From contig CATNEN010000041.1 in NCBI GenBank assembly GCA_950097015.1, positions 666,001-730,000 of the forward strand: a stretch of 64,000 bases of DNA, read 5' to 3'. The notes below the pieces were generated by a model that ran no database searches, was not told the DNA's origin, and saw only the letters and a program-made list of their open reading frames with translations. The DNA is from Macrostomum hystrix (Eukaryota; Platyhelminthes; Macrostomidae). The position numbers and the translations under genes were made by a program. Shown piece by piece: positions 24,421 through 36,300 of this stretch (within the stretch, counting starts at the first letter, position 1; every line of letters starts with the position of its first letter).

Positions 24421-25065
24421 GTTAGATGGGTTGGGATTGGGTGGGATGGGATGGATGGGATGGATGGAAGGGATAGATGGATGGGATGGATGGGATGGAT
24501 GGAAGGGATAGATGGATGGGATGGATGGGATGGATGGAAGGGATAGATGGATGGGATGGATGGGATGGATGGAAGGGATAGATGGATGGGATGGATGGGA
24601 TAGATGGAAGGGATATTAGATGGATGGGATGGATGGGATGGGATAGATGGGATGGATGGGATGATGTGGATGGGATGGATAGGATGGGATTGATGGGATG
24701 AATGGGATTGAGTAGATTGGATGGATGGGATGGATGGGATTGATGGGATGGGAGGGATGGGATGGATGGGAGGGATGGGATGGGATGGGATGAATGGGAT
24801 GGATGGGATTGATAGGATGGGATGGGATGGATGGGATGGATGGGATGGATGGGATGGATGGGAGGGATGGGAGGGATGGTATTGATGGGGTGGATGGGAT
24901 GAATGGGAGGGATGGGAGGGATGGGATTGATGGGATGAATGGGAGGGATGGGAGGGATGGGATTGATGGGATGGATGGGAGGATGGGATGGATGGGATGA
25001 ATGGATATAGGACGAATGGATGGAATGTATGGGATGGATAAGATGGGATTTGATAGAATGGGATG
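24421..25065. repeat. (GGGATGGAT)-type satellite, opposite polarity to the 20.8-kb array
   Basis: About 640 bp made of GGGATGGATGGGATGGAT-like repeats with GAAGGGATAGAT, GAATGGGAGG and GATTGAT variants. The G-rich strand is the plus strand, the reverse of the CCCAT array at 20778-21970, so the two arrays are largely complementary and flank the PAN/Gly-rich gene. Confidence 0.95.
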
Positions 25066-26221
25066 TAATTAATCCCTGTTTGGGGAGCAATTAATCGCCC
25101 GTAATGAACCCTCTAGCATCCGAAAGTACTTTCCTCCAGAAGCAGAATGTTAGGCTCCAGCTCACAGAAGAATTAAACTGAAATTTTCTGTGCGACTCTT
25201 CGCGCTTGCTTTGCCAGCACGCGGGGCGCCTGGGTGGTCACGGCAGCGAAACCAGCTGCGAGCTGCGAATGAATTTTAAGTTTAAAGAAATTTTGTGACG
25301 CGCTTGAAATCTTCATGACGATCGATCACCTGTTCCAAAAATATTTCTCTTTTTAGTCCTCAAAGCATTTTAAATATTGCTAACAATTCAGCCTGTTATT
25401 AAACATCTGTTTGCTGCCTTCAGCTTTCGTGTAAAGAGTTCATAATTCGAAAAAAGGAATTCGTCGAGTCCTCCATCCTTACAGCTGACAGCTGATAGAC
25501 CAACAGGTCAGTGGAAATTCGTTAAGCAGATCCTAAAGTTAAGGTAAGACAGACTACTTTTCAATTGGCTGTGCCTTGCCGTCACTCTTCCAACAAGCCG
25601 CAGGATGGCTGCAGTTGCATCACGTTGGACATCTGGCATCTTCACAGCTCCGATGAGGCAATATAGGGAGAAGCTGCAATGGAGCAGCAGCAGACACTTC
25701 ATGATGACAGTGTAAGGCAAGTCGGCAGGTTGAAGCTTCAGTGTGCTTTGATGTTGAGGGCAATGGCGGAGAGGTGCTGCTGTATATGGTCTCCTGGTGC
25801 TGAAATTGGCAGTAAATGCCGAGGCAACTGCAGCTGAAGTCTCTGGCTGGCGCAGAGGCACACTGAACTAGCTGATTGCGTGCTTTGATTTCCGGTGTTC
25901 CATTCCAAGCTGTAGCCTTTGCCCAGCAAGCAATTAGCTAAATATTAACCATGCAATGTTTGCTGACATTACATTAGCTTGCTGAGGAAGCATTGACTTC
26001 AAAAGCATTGGCTTGGTCATCAATGGTTGAAAGCATCAGGAAAGCACTATTTGTCCTCAATTTCCTCACCATTCCATCCTGGAGCAATGTGAGGAAATTG
26101 TCATTATCATAGCATATTAGACCCTTGTAAATTAGCTGAAAGCAATAATCTTAACGCTTACGGGCAATTATTCGCCGAAGCAACAAGTTTAACTTGTTGC
26201 AAGATTTCATAAGTTCAACTT
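25066..26221. other. Spacer between satellites
   Basis: About 1.15 kb of mostly unique sequence. Apart from the small frame at 25508-25702 no feature is recognisable. A GC-richer patch lies at 25200-25270. Confidence 0.4.
25508..25702 (-). CDS. Possible small secreted peptide ORF (64 aa), unrecognised
   Basis: A 64-codon frame starts at ATG 25700-25702 and opens with a signal-peptide-like segment (MKCLLLLHCSFSLYCLIGA), followed by a short polar region with isolated arginines. It is preceded by more in-frame open sequence, so it could be part of a longer exon. No family is recognised and no dibasic cleavage pattern is clear. Length and composition alone do not exclude chance. Confidence 0.2.
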   Translation of the reverse strand: MKCLLLLHCSFSLYCLIGAVKMPDVQRDATAAILRLVGRVTARHSQLKSSLSYLNFRICLTNFH

Positions 26222-26792
26222 ATGAACTTACATCTCTCTCAGTCTCCATCAATCTGTCAGTCTCTATCAATCTCTCTCAGTCTCTATCAATCTCTGTCAG
26301 TCTCCATCAATCTGTCAGTCTCTATCAATCTGTCTCCATCAATCTCTGTCTGTCTTCATCAATCTCTGTCAGTCTCCATCAATCTCTCTCAGTCTCCATC
26401 AATCTCTGTCAGTCTCCATCAATCTCTCTCAGTCTCCATCAATCTCTGTCAGTCTCCATCAATCTCTGTCAGTCTCCATCAATCTCTCTCAGTCTCCATC
26501 AATCTCTGTCAGTCTCCATCAATCTCTCTCAGTCTCCATCAATCTCTCTCAGTCTCCATCAATCTCTGTCAGTCTCCATCAATCTCTGTCAGTCTCCATC
26601 AATCTCTGTCAGTCTCCATCAATCTGTCTCCATCAATCTCTGTCAGTCTCCATCAATCTCTGTCAGTCTCCATCAATCTCTGTCAGTCTCTATCAATCTG
26701 TCAGTCTCCATCAATCTGTCTCAATCAATCTCTCTCAGTCTCCATCAATCTCTGTCTGTCTCCATCAATCTCTCTCAGTCAATCGCAGCCTA
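26222..26792. repeat. 20-bp minisatellite
   Basis: About 28 copies of CAGTCTCCATCAATCTCTGT and variants (CTCTCTCAG, shortened CATCAATCTGT). The array is strongly pyrimidine-rich on the plus strand. Confidence 0.95.
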
Positions 26793-27663
26793 AAATTTTC
26801 CAAACAAAAAATCTCCAAGACTCAACCAGACTCTTCAATTATTTCCCAGACTCTGATAGATTAATCAACTCTACCAGACTCTACAATACTCAAACAGACA
26901 TTCAGAATCTCCCAGACCCAACAAGATTTCATAAGTTAATAGGAAAACGGGTTGTGCATAGAATGTTTCGCTAATCCTACTTTTTCTTTACTAGGTCTAG
27001 GACTAGTTGCACAGGTAAAAACTGACTTCCTGAAATTACAGGGAATCGTTCGTACTCGTTCAAAAAAATCTCACCAAACATTTGCTTGCTCTCCGGTTTG
27101 TTTTGAAATTGATAGGGACTAAGTTTAGACTGCGCTGCGATCGTGTTTTAAACAGGAGGAGATGGAACAGGGCGCCATTCTATATTTTTCTTGCTTGTCG
27201 GTATAGAGAACAAAACTGAATTGAACTTGGCCAGCCATGATTTAGACAAAGAAAAATTACGCACTTATTGTTGTATGTGATGTGGATTAAACAAATAATT
27301 TTTACGCCGCTCAAACCCGCAAACTAGCACTACGTTTGTTTTCAATAAATAAGCTGACTGCTTAATTCAGCCAGGGATCGTAGGGTTAAGTCTGAAATGG
27401 AACTGGTTACGGGAAGAAAGGTGATTAGGTGCGAGTCCAAAGCTTTACTTGAAAATGTGACTTAATTTGTTATTTTATGAAGCGAAGGTCTTATTTGTTT
27501 TGCGGACAGCCTAAAATCGGCGTATTTATTAAGTCAGTTAAAATATTGTCGTTTTCTAGTAGGCCAATGGCAGTGCAGTTCTCCACTTTAGCTAGGCCTA
27601 GGCCTGTTTCAGTTTTAGTTTCCTTATAAGTTCCGACTCCTAAAGCACCAGATTAATTTGGTG
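26793..27663. other. Unique spacer downstream of histone H4
   Basis: About 870 bp without a recognisable gene or repeat, apart from a few degenerate CAGACTC copies next to the minisatellite. Confidence 0.4.
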
Positions 27664-27679
27664 GCCCTGAAAAGGGCCG
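27664..27679 (-). terminator. Histone mRNA 3' stem-loop of the H4 gene
   Basis: On the minus strand the sequence GGCCCTTTTCAGGGCC is a perfect 6-bp stem with a TTTC loop, the canonical signal bound by SLBP, followed by ACCA. It lies 65 bp beyond the H4 stop codon. It shows that this is a replication-dependent, non-polyadenylated histone gene. Confidence 0.95.
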
Positions 27680-27744
27680 TTTTATCGTTCAGTTAAATTA
27701 CAATTCATGGCGAGTAGTCTATCAGACCATAGGAATAGTATGCT

Positions 27745-28071
<327 letters not shown>

Positions 28072-28143
28072 CTAATTGCTAACTTGCTAGGAGACTATTA
28101 TGAGCGCGTTCTTAAAATTCATTGTTTCTAAAGTCTGCCTTTT

Positions 28144-28176
28144 CTTATACCCATATAGTTGCTCGTTTACTATTGG
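28144..28176 (-). promoter_or_regulatory. H4 promoter elements (TATA and CCAAT)
   Basis: On the minus strand TATAAG (28144-28149) lies about 88 bp upstream of the H4 ATG, and CCAAT (28172-28176) lies 22 bp further upstream. This is the usual layout of core histone promoters. Confidence 0.65.
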
Positions 28177-28528
28177 CTGGCATCGACAGCTTAAAATATC
28201 GATTATCAATAAATTTCGATAGCTAATGACGAAAGAACGGGAAATCTTTTTGCCCTCGACATGGATAGAGGCTTATATACTTATTAAACAATAAAGCATC
28301 CAAGCTCTTAGTAAATTACTGTATTGAAGCTTTTAGCTTTATTTAACAATTTTTTAACTTTTATGACACGGTGCGGAACTGGCCTTGGAATTCGACGATA
28401 TAAGAGTTAGTATGCAATGCCACTATTTTTTATATGCGATTCGAAGTTAAAATGACAGAACTCATGCTTGAATTGCAGCCTATAATAATCAAGAGCCGGC
28501 AAATGTTAGATCAATAAAGTTCTTAAAC

Positions 28529-28544
28529 GGCCCTTTTACGGTCC
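28529..28544 (+). pseudogene. Decayed histone 3' stem-loop on the opposite strand
   Basis: GGCCCTTTTACGGTCC followed by ACCAAATTT closely resembles the intact H4 stem-loop plus its ACCAAATTA tail, including the preceding AAAC. Two of the six stem pairs are broken. It faces away from H4, about 470 bp from the H4 start, as expected for the tail of a divergently transcribed partner histone gene whose body has been lost. No histone codons are recognisable before it. Confidence 0.5.
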
Positions 28545-29639
28545 ACCAAATTTCGAACCCACTTTACACTTCTAAGAATCTAAGTACTTTAGGGTCTTGG
28601 CATTAAATGTATGTATATATTGGTTGATAACTTAATATCACTGCTGTGTTGTGTATTCCGAGTATATCTCTTTATCAATCCATTGACTATATTTGACATT
28701 TGTATTAGTCAATTTTGTTCCTGTAGGAGTACTATAGCTTCATAGCTAAAATTATATGCTTTTCAGAAATCTGTATTTAGTAGTATTTTTGGCTCAGTCA
28801 ACACACTAATTTTCAAACACACAAAATATATGTATGTTTAAAAATAAAATATAATGATTAAATGAATAAAATATCAAATAATATTGTAGTTATTGAAGAG
28901 TCACTGTTTCAAAATTACTTAAAAAAGGGAATAAAGAGAACAAACAATTTTGTTCCTATGTGGCAATGACAAGTGTCAATTGTTTGACAATACCAACCCA
29001 AATTTTTATATAGAACCTGTTCCCCCATATTTGCCAGATTTTGCCATAGACATAGATCCAAGTGTCAAGTCACGACAAAGCCATGTCAGCACAACTTTTT
29101 CAAACTCAGAATGCACATGTGGCACGAATTCAAACAAAAAAATAATATAACGAATGGAAGTAGAATATTGCCAAAGTGTCATTCTGGATCATTTAGTATA
29201 TGCCAAAATATTCAGTCATGCATTAGTGTTGACTGTCCAATTGATTATGCGTGGTTAAGATGCAATGGTCTTATATTGAGGCCTATTGGTTTCGTGTGCA
29301 CACTTAGTGCTCAAGGTAGGTATAATGCACCTATAGCACTAATGACTAATAGTAACAAGTAAATAAGGTTGTTGACAAGAGAAAATTGACTTTGTTTCAC
29401 TGCCCAATTATCAGATTTTTTAACTTGTTTTCATTATCAAGCATGCAAAGGAAACTTTTTATTGTGCACTCAAGCCTTCCATTTTTTCTGGCATGTATCT
29501 TGCATGATCCAAGGGAGGTTGGTGGCAAAACAGTTTATGTGTTTGCCTCTTGCACCACAGTCCCTAAGTTTGATTACATGGCAGGCTACAATTATTTGTG
29601 GTACAGCTGCAAAGAGAAGTTGTGCAACTTATTCCCTTA

Positions 29640-29667
29640 GAGGGCCAACCCCCAAGGCACAGTGAAA
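29640..29667 (+). repeat. Dispersed 28-nt motif, copy 1
   Basis: GAGGGCCAACC followed by CCCAAGGCACAGTGA recurs almost unchanged at 49313-49340 (26 of 28 positions), inside a cadherin intron, with weaker similarity extending about 30 nt upstream. Confidence 0.6.
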
Positions 29668-30887
29668 TGTACACTTAACAATGAATAATAGTTAATAATT
29701 GCAGGAGGGCTGTAGGCAATAGCCTTTGGTGACACTAGTTAGACCTGCTGGCAGCAAGGAGACAATTCTGCACATTTTGCTGACCCTTGAGTATAGGGTA
29801 ATGCATCATCAACTGAACAGTGTATCTTCAAAACCGAACAAGAATTTTGACTCCTTCCTTGGTCTCCTGCAAGATAGAAACAAGCTATTGTGTTTCACAG
29901 AACAACTAATTTGAAAGTTGAAGAAATTATCTACAAGCTAAGGCATGATGTGCAATGAAGCATTAAGAGGAAAGAAAGATATTGATGTTTCAGTAGAAAT
30001 TTTTATTGGAAAAGCATACTTTTTAGCAACATTTTTTCAGTATGTACTTTAGACAAAGATTGTATGTGGTTGCTTGCCAATTAAATGACCATAAATGTAG
30101 TTATTTATAGAGCATGAAAAATGCTTTCAAATGACAATTCGTGATAGTTCACTCCTTAAAATAAGATTAAACCACTCACTCAAATTGTAAAACCAAACAT
30201 CAAATTCTCTGTTTGGTTTGAAGATACATGAAAATCATTGTTCAGTTTTAGATAAAAAGCAGGAATAACTTTTTTCTATTTGACAAAAAAGCAAAAGCAG
30301 ATACTTTTTAGAAAGATGTAACTGTTTTCTATAACTTGGCTTTTGATTTATCATCATATCTTAAATAGAAAATCTGTAGCTTAGGTTTGAAGTTAAAAAA
30401 TACACATTCTTGTTTGGTTGATGATACATTATCCTATAGACACAAATACTAAATATGCAGGCATACACTCACACAGGTGTATACATATATTGTCATCTGC
30501 CCTGACTTTCTCATTATCAGTCAGTGTATACTTTCCCTCAAGGGCATAAACTGTACAACAAGCCCCCAAGCTTTCTCTCCATGGCTACACCCTAAATTAA
30601 TGTGGCCTTGCTGCATAATCAAGCTTAAGAACCTTCCTACAAGAGGCAAATACCTTAACTTCTGTGACTCACCCCACCAGGGAAAGACCATAGTCCTAGG
30701 CCTACTATTTCAAATACCCTTTCCCTACTTCACAATAGCTTCTAAGCCAAATAATAACTTTTTATATGAAATTCCACCATACAAATCTATCTGCCCTTTA
30801 TAATAAACTTTCAAAGCCATCTGATGACAGCATTGTCATTTGTCTAGATATTCAATGATTCTTGTATGCCCTATAACCTTTTTCTCA

Positions 30888-31068
30888 GCATCCCAGACAC
30901 CATGGTCCCTTTCATCACCATCTGTACCATCTGCAGCAACCATTGGGACATTTATCAGGAAAAAGAAGCCATCTTTGAGATTGAGCCAATTGGGTGCTTT
31001 CATTGAAGGTCCAATGGTTGCTGCCAATGGTCCAGACAGTGATGAAGGGACCCTGGTGACTGGGATGC
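30888..31068. repeat. Imperfect inverted repeat with 60-bp arms
   Basis: Arms 30888-30948 and 31008-31068 are reverse complements with about eight differences, separated by a 59-bp spacer. Because of this, both strands encode similar peptides (PMVAADGTDGDE on minus, PMVAANGPDSDE on plus). It could be a fold-back element or an inverted duplication of a short coding segment. Confidence 0.8.
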
Positions 31069-31861
31069 TAAGAACAAAGGCAATGCTGCAACTGAATGAC
31101 ATGATTGACATGATTATGTTTATGACTCATAAACAGAAAAATCAAAACTATATTGGTGGTTTTTGTCACCTGACACCCCAGCAAGAATAGATGAATCTTA
31201 ACGATGTTGATGTTCTGTGCTTTAAGAAGTTGTTTCAGTGGATTTAGCAGAAAACTTTAGATGAGAAACATTTTCAGAATTAGATTGGCGATTAGTAGAA
31301 TATTTTAGAAGATGCAGAAAAAAAGGGAAAATGTGGTTTGTGGGTGCTACTAAAAAAATTTCTATTTCAATAGTTATCTACACAGCTACCCAAAACTCAA
31401 AGTATGATGAATTTTTTTGGTGCATGGAAGAGGGTTTTAATTTTGTATAGGAAATAAAATTTGTATTCCTGGTATAAGTTTTCAATTTGTTGCATATTTT
31501 TGTGTTGCTTCTTGAGTAGTGGAGTGTGAGACAAGAGACAAGTACTTTGAGATTTCAAAAACGGATTGTCTTCTGAGTGTATTTTAACACTTGGATAAAA
31601 CTTGTTAATTTCGCTGTTTTTCTGACTGGACCATCCATGAACATGCAGTCTCACTGCTCTGCGCACCATTCACTCGCCTTCCAGCGGCCAGCCAATCAGC
31701 ACCCGTCAGGCGTTGGCGGCCCTCTGCGGCTTCTGCCGTGAGCTTCCACACTCCCCACTCCTTGTCTACCCCATAGATTATTTTTCTCCATTTTCACGCG
31801 TCTGAAATCCTCGCACTGCAAGTCACTTCGCTCGCCCTGAGCGAAACTGCCTCGCCTGGCC

Positions 31862-33395
31862 ATGGGTTCGAAATCGTCCAAGCTCAGCCCTGAGCAGCTG
31901 CAGGACCTGGTGGACCAGACCCAGTTCAGCGAGGAGGAGCTGCAGGACTGGTACCGCGGCTTCATTAAGGACTGCCCCAGCGGAGAGTTGAGCCGCGCGG
32001 AGTTCCAGCGGATCTATGCCAATTTCTTCCCCTACGGCGACGCGTCCAAGTTCGCCGATCACGTGTTTCGCACCTTCGATCGGGACGGCAACAGTCGCAT
32101 CGATTTCCGCGAGTTCATCTGCGCCCTCAGCGTCACGTCTAGGGGCCGACTGGAGCAGAAACTCGCCTGGGCTTTCTCAATGTACGACTTGGACGGTGAC
32201 GGCTTCATCAGCAGGGAGGAGATGCTGGAGATTGTACGGGTGAGGCAGCGGGTGCTGGAGCTAGACTGTGAGTGAGGCAGCGGCTGTGGAGCTAGATTGT
32301 GAGTGAGGCAGCGGGTGCTGGAGCTAGACTGTGAGTGAGGCAGCGGGTGCTGAAGCTAGACTGTGAGTGAGACAGCGGGTGCTGGAGCTAGACTGTGAGT
32401 GAGGCAGCGGGTGCTGGAGCTAGACTGTGAGTGAGGCAGCGGGTGCTGGAGCTAGACTGTGAGTGAGGCAGCGGGTGCTGAAGCTAGACTGTGAGTGAGA
32501 CAGTGGGTGCTGGAGCTAGACTGTGAGTGAGGCAGCGGGTGCTGGAGCTAGACTGTGAGTGAGGCAGCGGGTGCTGGAGCTAGACTGTGAGTGAGACAGC
32601 GGGTGCTGGAGCTAGACTGTGAGTGAGGCAGCGGGTGCTGGATACAGGTACTGAAAGTGAAAGCTTTCTGCAGGCAAAACAATGGCTTTCAAAACCCCCC
32701 TCTTAAATTGAGCACTTTTGCTCTGACATCCCGCTGAGTTGAATCGCCAGTATATCCTGGGACAGAGTCGGTTTGCAATTACAGCAGCTTATTTGATTTA
32801 GCTCTGCGCTGGAGCACTTGGGTTTTGTGTTCGACAGTTTCAGCTGCAGCTTTCTTTATTTGGCAGTGCGGGACCCGGATTAGGCTTAGGACTGCGCCGC
32901 ATTCTAATCCCAAAATAGGGATTATTGGAGCGACAGACCGCGCACCGGATGCCACCGCCCGCAGAGCTTAGACTCCCACCCTACGTGCTAGATCCCGGAC
33001 AGAGCGGAGGGAACCACTGGCAAAATTCAAGACTGGAAATCAATAATTGCTGGAACGACAACAAAAAAGACGGGCATTGTCTCTGAAATTTCCTCCAATC
33101 TGTTTTTATTGGCTATGAATGCACACAGGTCCCTAAGCCCTATGAATGCACACAGCTGATTGTACCGTAATCAGTCAGTCAGTCCGCCCATCTGCCACAG
33201 GCAATCTACAGCATGGTCGGCATGGTGATGCGGATGCCGGAGGACGAGTCGACCCCGGAGAAGCGCACGGACAAGATCTTCAGGCAGATGGACAAAGACC
33301 TGGACGGTCGGCTGTCGGTGGAGGAGTTTATCGAGGGCGCTAAGTCAGACCCCAGCATTGTGCGGCTGCTGCAGTTCGACCCGAACCAGCGCTGA
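31862..33395 (+). CDS. Neuronal calcium sensor (hippocalcin/neurocalcin/VILIP type)
   Basis: N-myristoylated EF-hand protein that binds membranes in response to calcium in neurons. Two exons, 31862-32239 and 33201-33395, phase 0, give 190 aa (vertebrate relatives ~193). MGSKSSKLS is a myristoylation signal. [19 protein letters not shown] and [19 protein letters not shown] are hallmark segments. EF1 is degenerate (CPSG), as in the whole family. EF2 ([12 protein letters not shown], ~73), EF3 ([12 protein letters not shown], ~109) and EF4 ([12 protein letters not shown], ~157) have complete ligand sets. The C terminus ([13 protein letters not shown]) matches. The ATG sits in GCCATGG. A composition jump from AT- to GC-rich at about 31640 marks the 5' end. 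The intron donor is GTGAGG, weaker than the GTGAGT copies that follow it in a minisatellite. Confidence 0.95.
32240..32643 (+). repeat. 32-bp minisatellite starting exactly at the calcium-sensor splice donor
   Basis: About 13 copies of a 32-bp unit containing GTGAGTGAGGCAGCGGGTGC. The first, shortened copy starts at the true donor (GTGAGGCAGCGGG at 32240). Later copies carry GTGAGT, a better U1 match than the real site. The unit is not a multiple of three and brings in-frame stops. Confidence 0.93.
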
Positions 33396-36300
33396 CGCCG
33401 GCTGAACATTCTCATCGGATTTCCTAGTCTCTACGAATTCCTGGTTTAGGCAATTGTTTCGGCAGGTGTTTGCTGCGTGATGATTTTTTACTTTTGTTTG
33501 TGCAATCGTGTCTGTCGAACTGCCCCTTTCGCCTACTGTTCAGTAGAGAAGCTGGGCTGCAATCAAATTTAGTGCAAAAGCTTCTGATTGGCTGGCGCGC
33601 TAGTAATCTAATATGATTGGCTAAAATCAACTCGGCTTTAAGCGTGGCTTCCTTAAATGTTCAGCGTGTGCTACATAATATTCGTTCACGATTTTCGACA
33701 GAATTTTCGCCGACTTGTTTATTCCAAGCGAGCCAACTCACTCACTCACAGAGCAGCTGTTTGGGTTCCATTTTCTATGATTTGTTTAATCGCTTTATCA
33801 ATGCCTATTTGAACAAAATCAAACCCGTCTATTTTTATTCTGGCCGTTAGGTCTAGAAATTCATTTTTTAAAAACTCCTTGGATTGTCAGCTTATAGGGT
33901 TGTAAGCCTAGTAGGTTGTCAGCGAACAGGGTTGTCAGCAAACAGGGTTGTCAGCTTAGTGAGTTGTCAGCCCAGAGGAGTTGTCAGCTCACAGGGTTGT
34001 CAGCGAACAGGGTTGTCAGCTAACAGGGTTGTCAGCGAACAGGGTTATCAGCGAACAGGGTTGTCAGCTCACAGGGTTGTCAGCCCAGAGGGTTGTCAGC
34101 CCAGAGGGTTGTCAGCTCAGAGGGTGGCAACATGAAGGCGTCAGCGGCAGAAGTATCGTTTATTTTATCTGATTCTCTAATCACTTTCAAATGACAAATG
34201 GCAACTCTGCAGGTGCAGGACTCCAAAGCGCATTATCTTGTGTTGGTGTGGCATTTGTTGTTTTGTTTGTGTTTTTTACCTGTTCTGCTACCTATTTTTG
34301 AGTCAGCGAATTATAAATTCGACGTATTTGAATGAAACTTTTTCGTAGTACGAAAAAACTAGGCGCTGCTGTCGCAGACTGCAGTTAGAAATACGACATT
34401 TATAGGTCCTAAGCAGTAAGTGTATATAATCTAGCACCCTAAGCAATTACAAATTAAAAGATTCGAAGTTTTCAAAACATATCGGACTTTCACCCTCTCT
34501 GGTATATTTCGAGTACTCATCAATGAGAAGATGTCTTCTAGTCCCTGTGTATATTTTATTTAAAATTCCTATTTTCCTAGTGGATCCCGTGTGCCCAAAT
34601 GTCAGATTCTGCTACGCTATCGCTTATTGTAATGCTTTTATCCCGGATCTGTACTCAAATGGTCTACAAAAAATTTAAATAAATGCTCTCTGATCGTGTT
34701 TTCTCGCTGGCATTGCGGCTGCCGTCAGACAACTAAGAACATTGTGCCTCAGAAAGGCCAACGAGGCGTCTTCTCCTTCGTGGGAATACAGAATTCGATT
34801 AGGTCAGGCATCGCGATGGGGCGCAGCAGCTGGTTGAATTCGAAATCCTCCATTAAAAATTCCTACGCATTTCCTAATCTGATTCAGAGCACCGTAGATG
34901 ACTGCTGAGTTGGTTGGTGCTGCAGATGCTTTTCGTGGAAAAAGCTTTTTGCGCGTTACCCAAACAGTAGGGATAAACGATATCACGTAGATTAGATTTT
35001 TTGCTCATAATACTCGTACAACTTTCAACTATCGGATGGAAACGAAGGCCAAGATACTGGTGCGCAGGACTGAGTTCCGAAATTCGGATAAACAAGGAAC
35101 ATAACTTTTTTAGAGATTTAGATCAGTAGTGAATGTCTTTAACTTAAGATTAATATTTGTGATGCTATCTCGGATTGCTCCGCTTTTTTTAGTTTTAAAA
35201 GGATTTTTTATATCATCAACAACTATTATATGCATTAAAAAACTAAAAAATACCGTACATTGTGTTCATTTGTTCTGAACAAATTCTTTTTTGAGGCTAC
35301 ACGCGCCAATAACAGCAATCTAAGGAGTCAGACAACATTGTGCAATACATATTTCAATTTTGGACATTTAATATAATTAGTTTCCTTTTTCTGTATTAAA
35401 CTACTTTGGAGTATTAAATCCCACCATAGTCTGCACTTTAAGACACCAGGAGTCAGTAACATCACCATCATTAGTATAGTACTTCCATACAGCAACCCCA
35501 GTTGCAAAATGCCCGAATGATTCTGATAAAGAAATAATTTGCGTCCTCTAGACTCGAAATAATTTAATCTGAGTATATACGTTTGGAGGACTAAACATAA
35601 AATATAATACGATAAGAACGGCATAAGAATTAATTTAGCTTTAAAAAGAAGAAAATATAAAATAATTATACATATCAGTACTTAGTCCACTGAAATTCCA
35701 GTTCGACATTCGTATTTTTGTAATAAAACAAAACCTTAAATCTAATACCATCCAAGATGATTGAATAATCTCGTTTTTTATCAATTCAACTGAAAATGAC
35801 AAATGTCTTATCGTCTTTAATTGATTTACAACCATTGGCTTAATTCTTGCATGCCTCATTATTCGTAGCGGCAATTTAAGAACCGTAATGAAACAAAAAA
35901 TTTATAGCTGACTCATCCGGATATCATTCTACGAGAAGTTATTATTTTCCGTTGGATTCGTCAAAACTTTTTTTACTATTTTTTAATATTTGGCCTCCAC
36001 CTTCGCACATTCTAAAAAACTTACTTTACATATATTTATGTAACTATAATGCTGTTCTCTTCTCCTGATGTGCAAACATAACACATTGGTTCATATAGCT
36101 ATACTTATAAAGTGATTAGAAATAAATTAAGAAGTGTATAAAAACACTAGTGGATCAAACAAAAATGGATTATAGGCATATATAGAAACATATACAGATA
36201 TTTTTATCAATAAGAGTAATTATTTTTTCTTGGCTTTTTAAACAATAGGCCGGCCTATAGTGATAAAAAATAAATAAATGGACTTTGATAGTGATTTTTT

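Larger units (their letters stand above)
28545..31640. other. AT-rich region with weak ORFs, no gene recognised
   Basis: About 3.1 kb of AT-rich sequence. Plus-strand frames at 28950-29150 (with CGNDKC and ECTCG), 29111-29362 and 29386-29640 are somewhat protein-like but match no family I know and are not joined by clear splice sites. They may be remnants of an old mobile element. The inverted repeat at 30888-31068 and a dispersed 28-nt motif at 29640 are listed separately. Confidence 0.35.
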
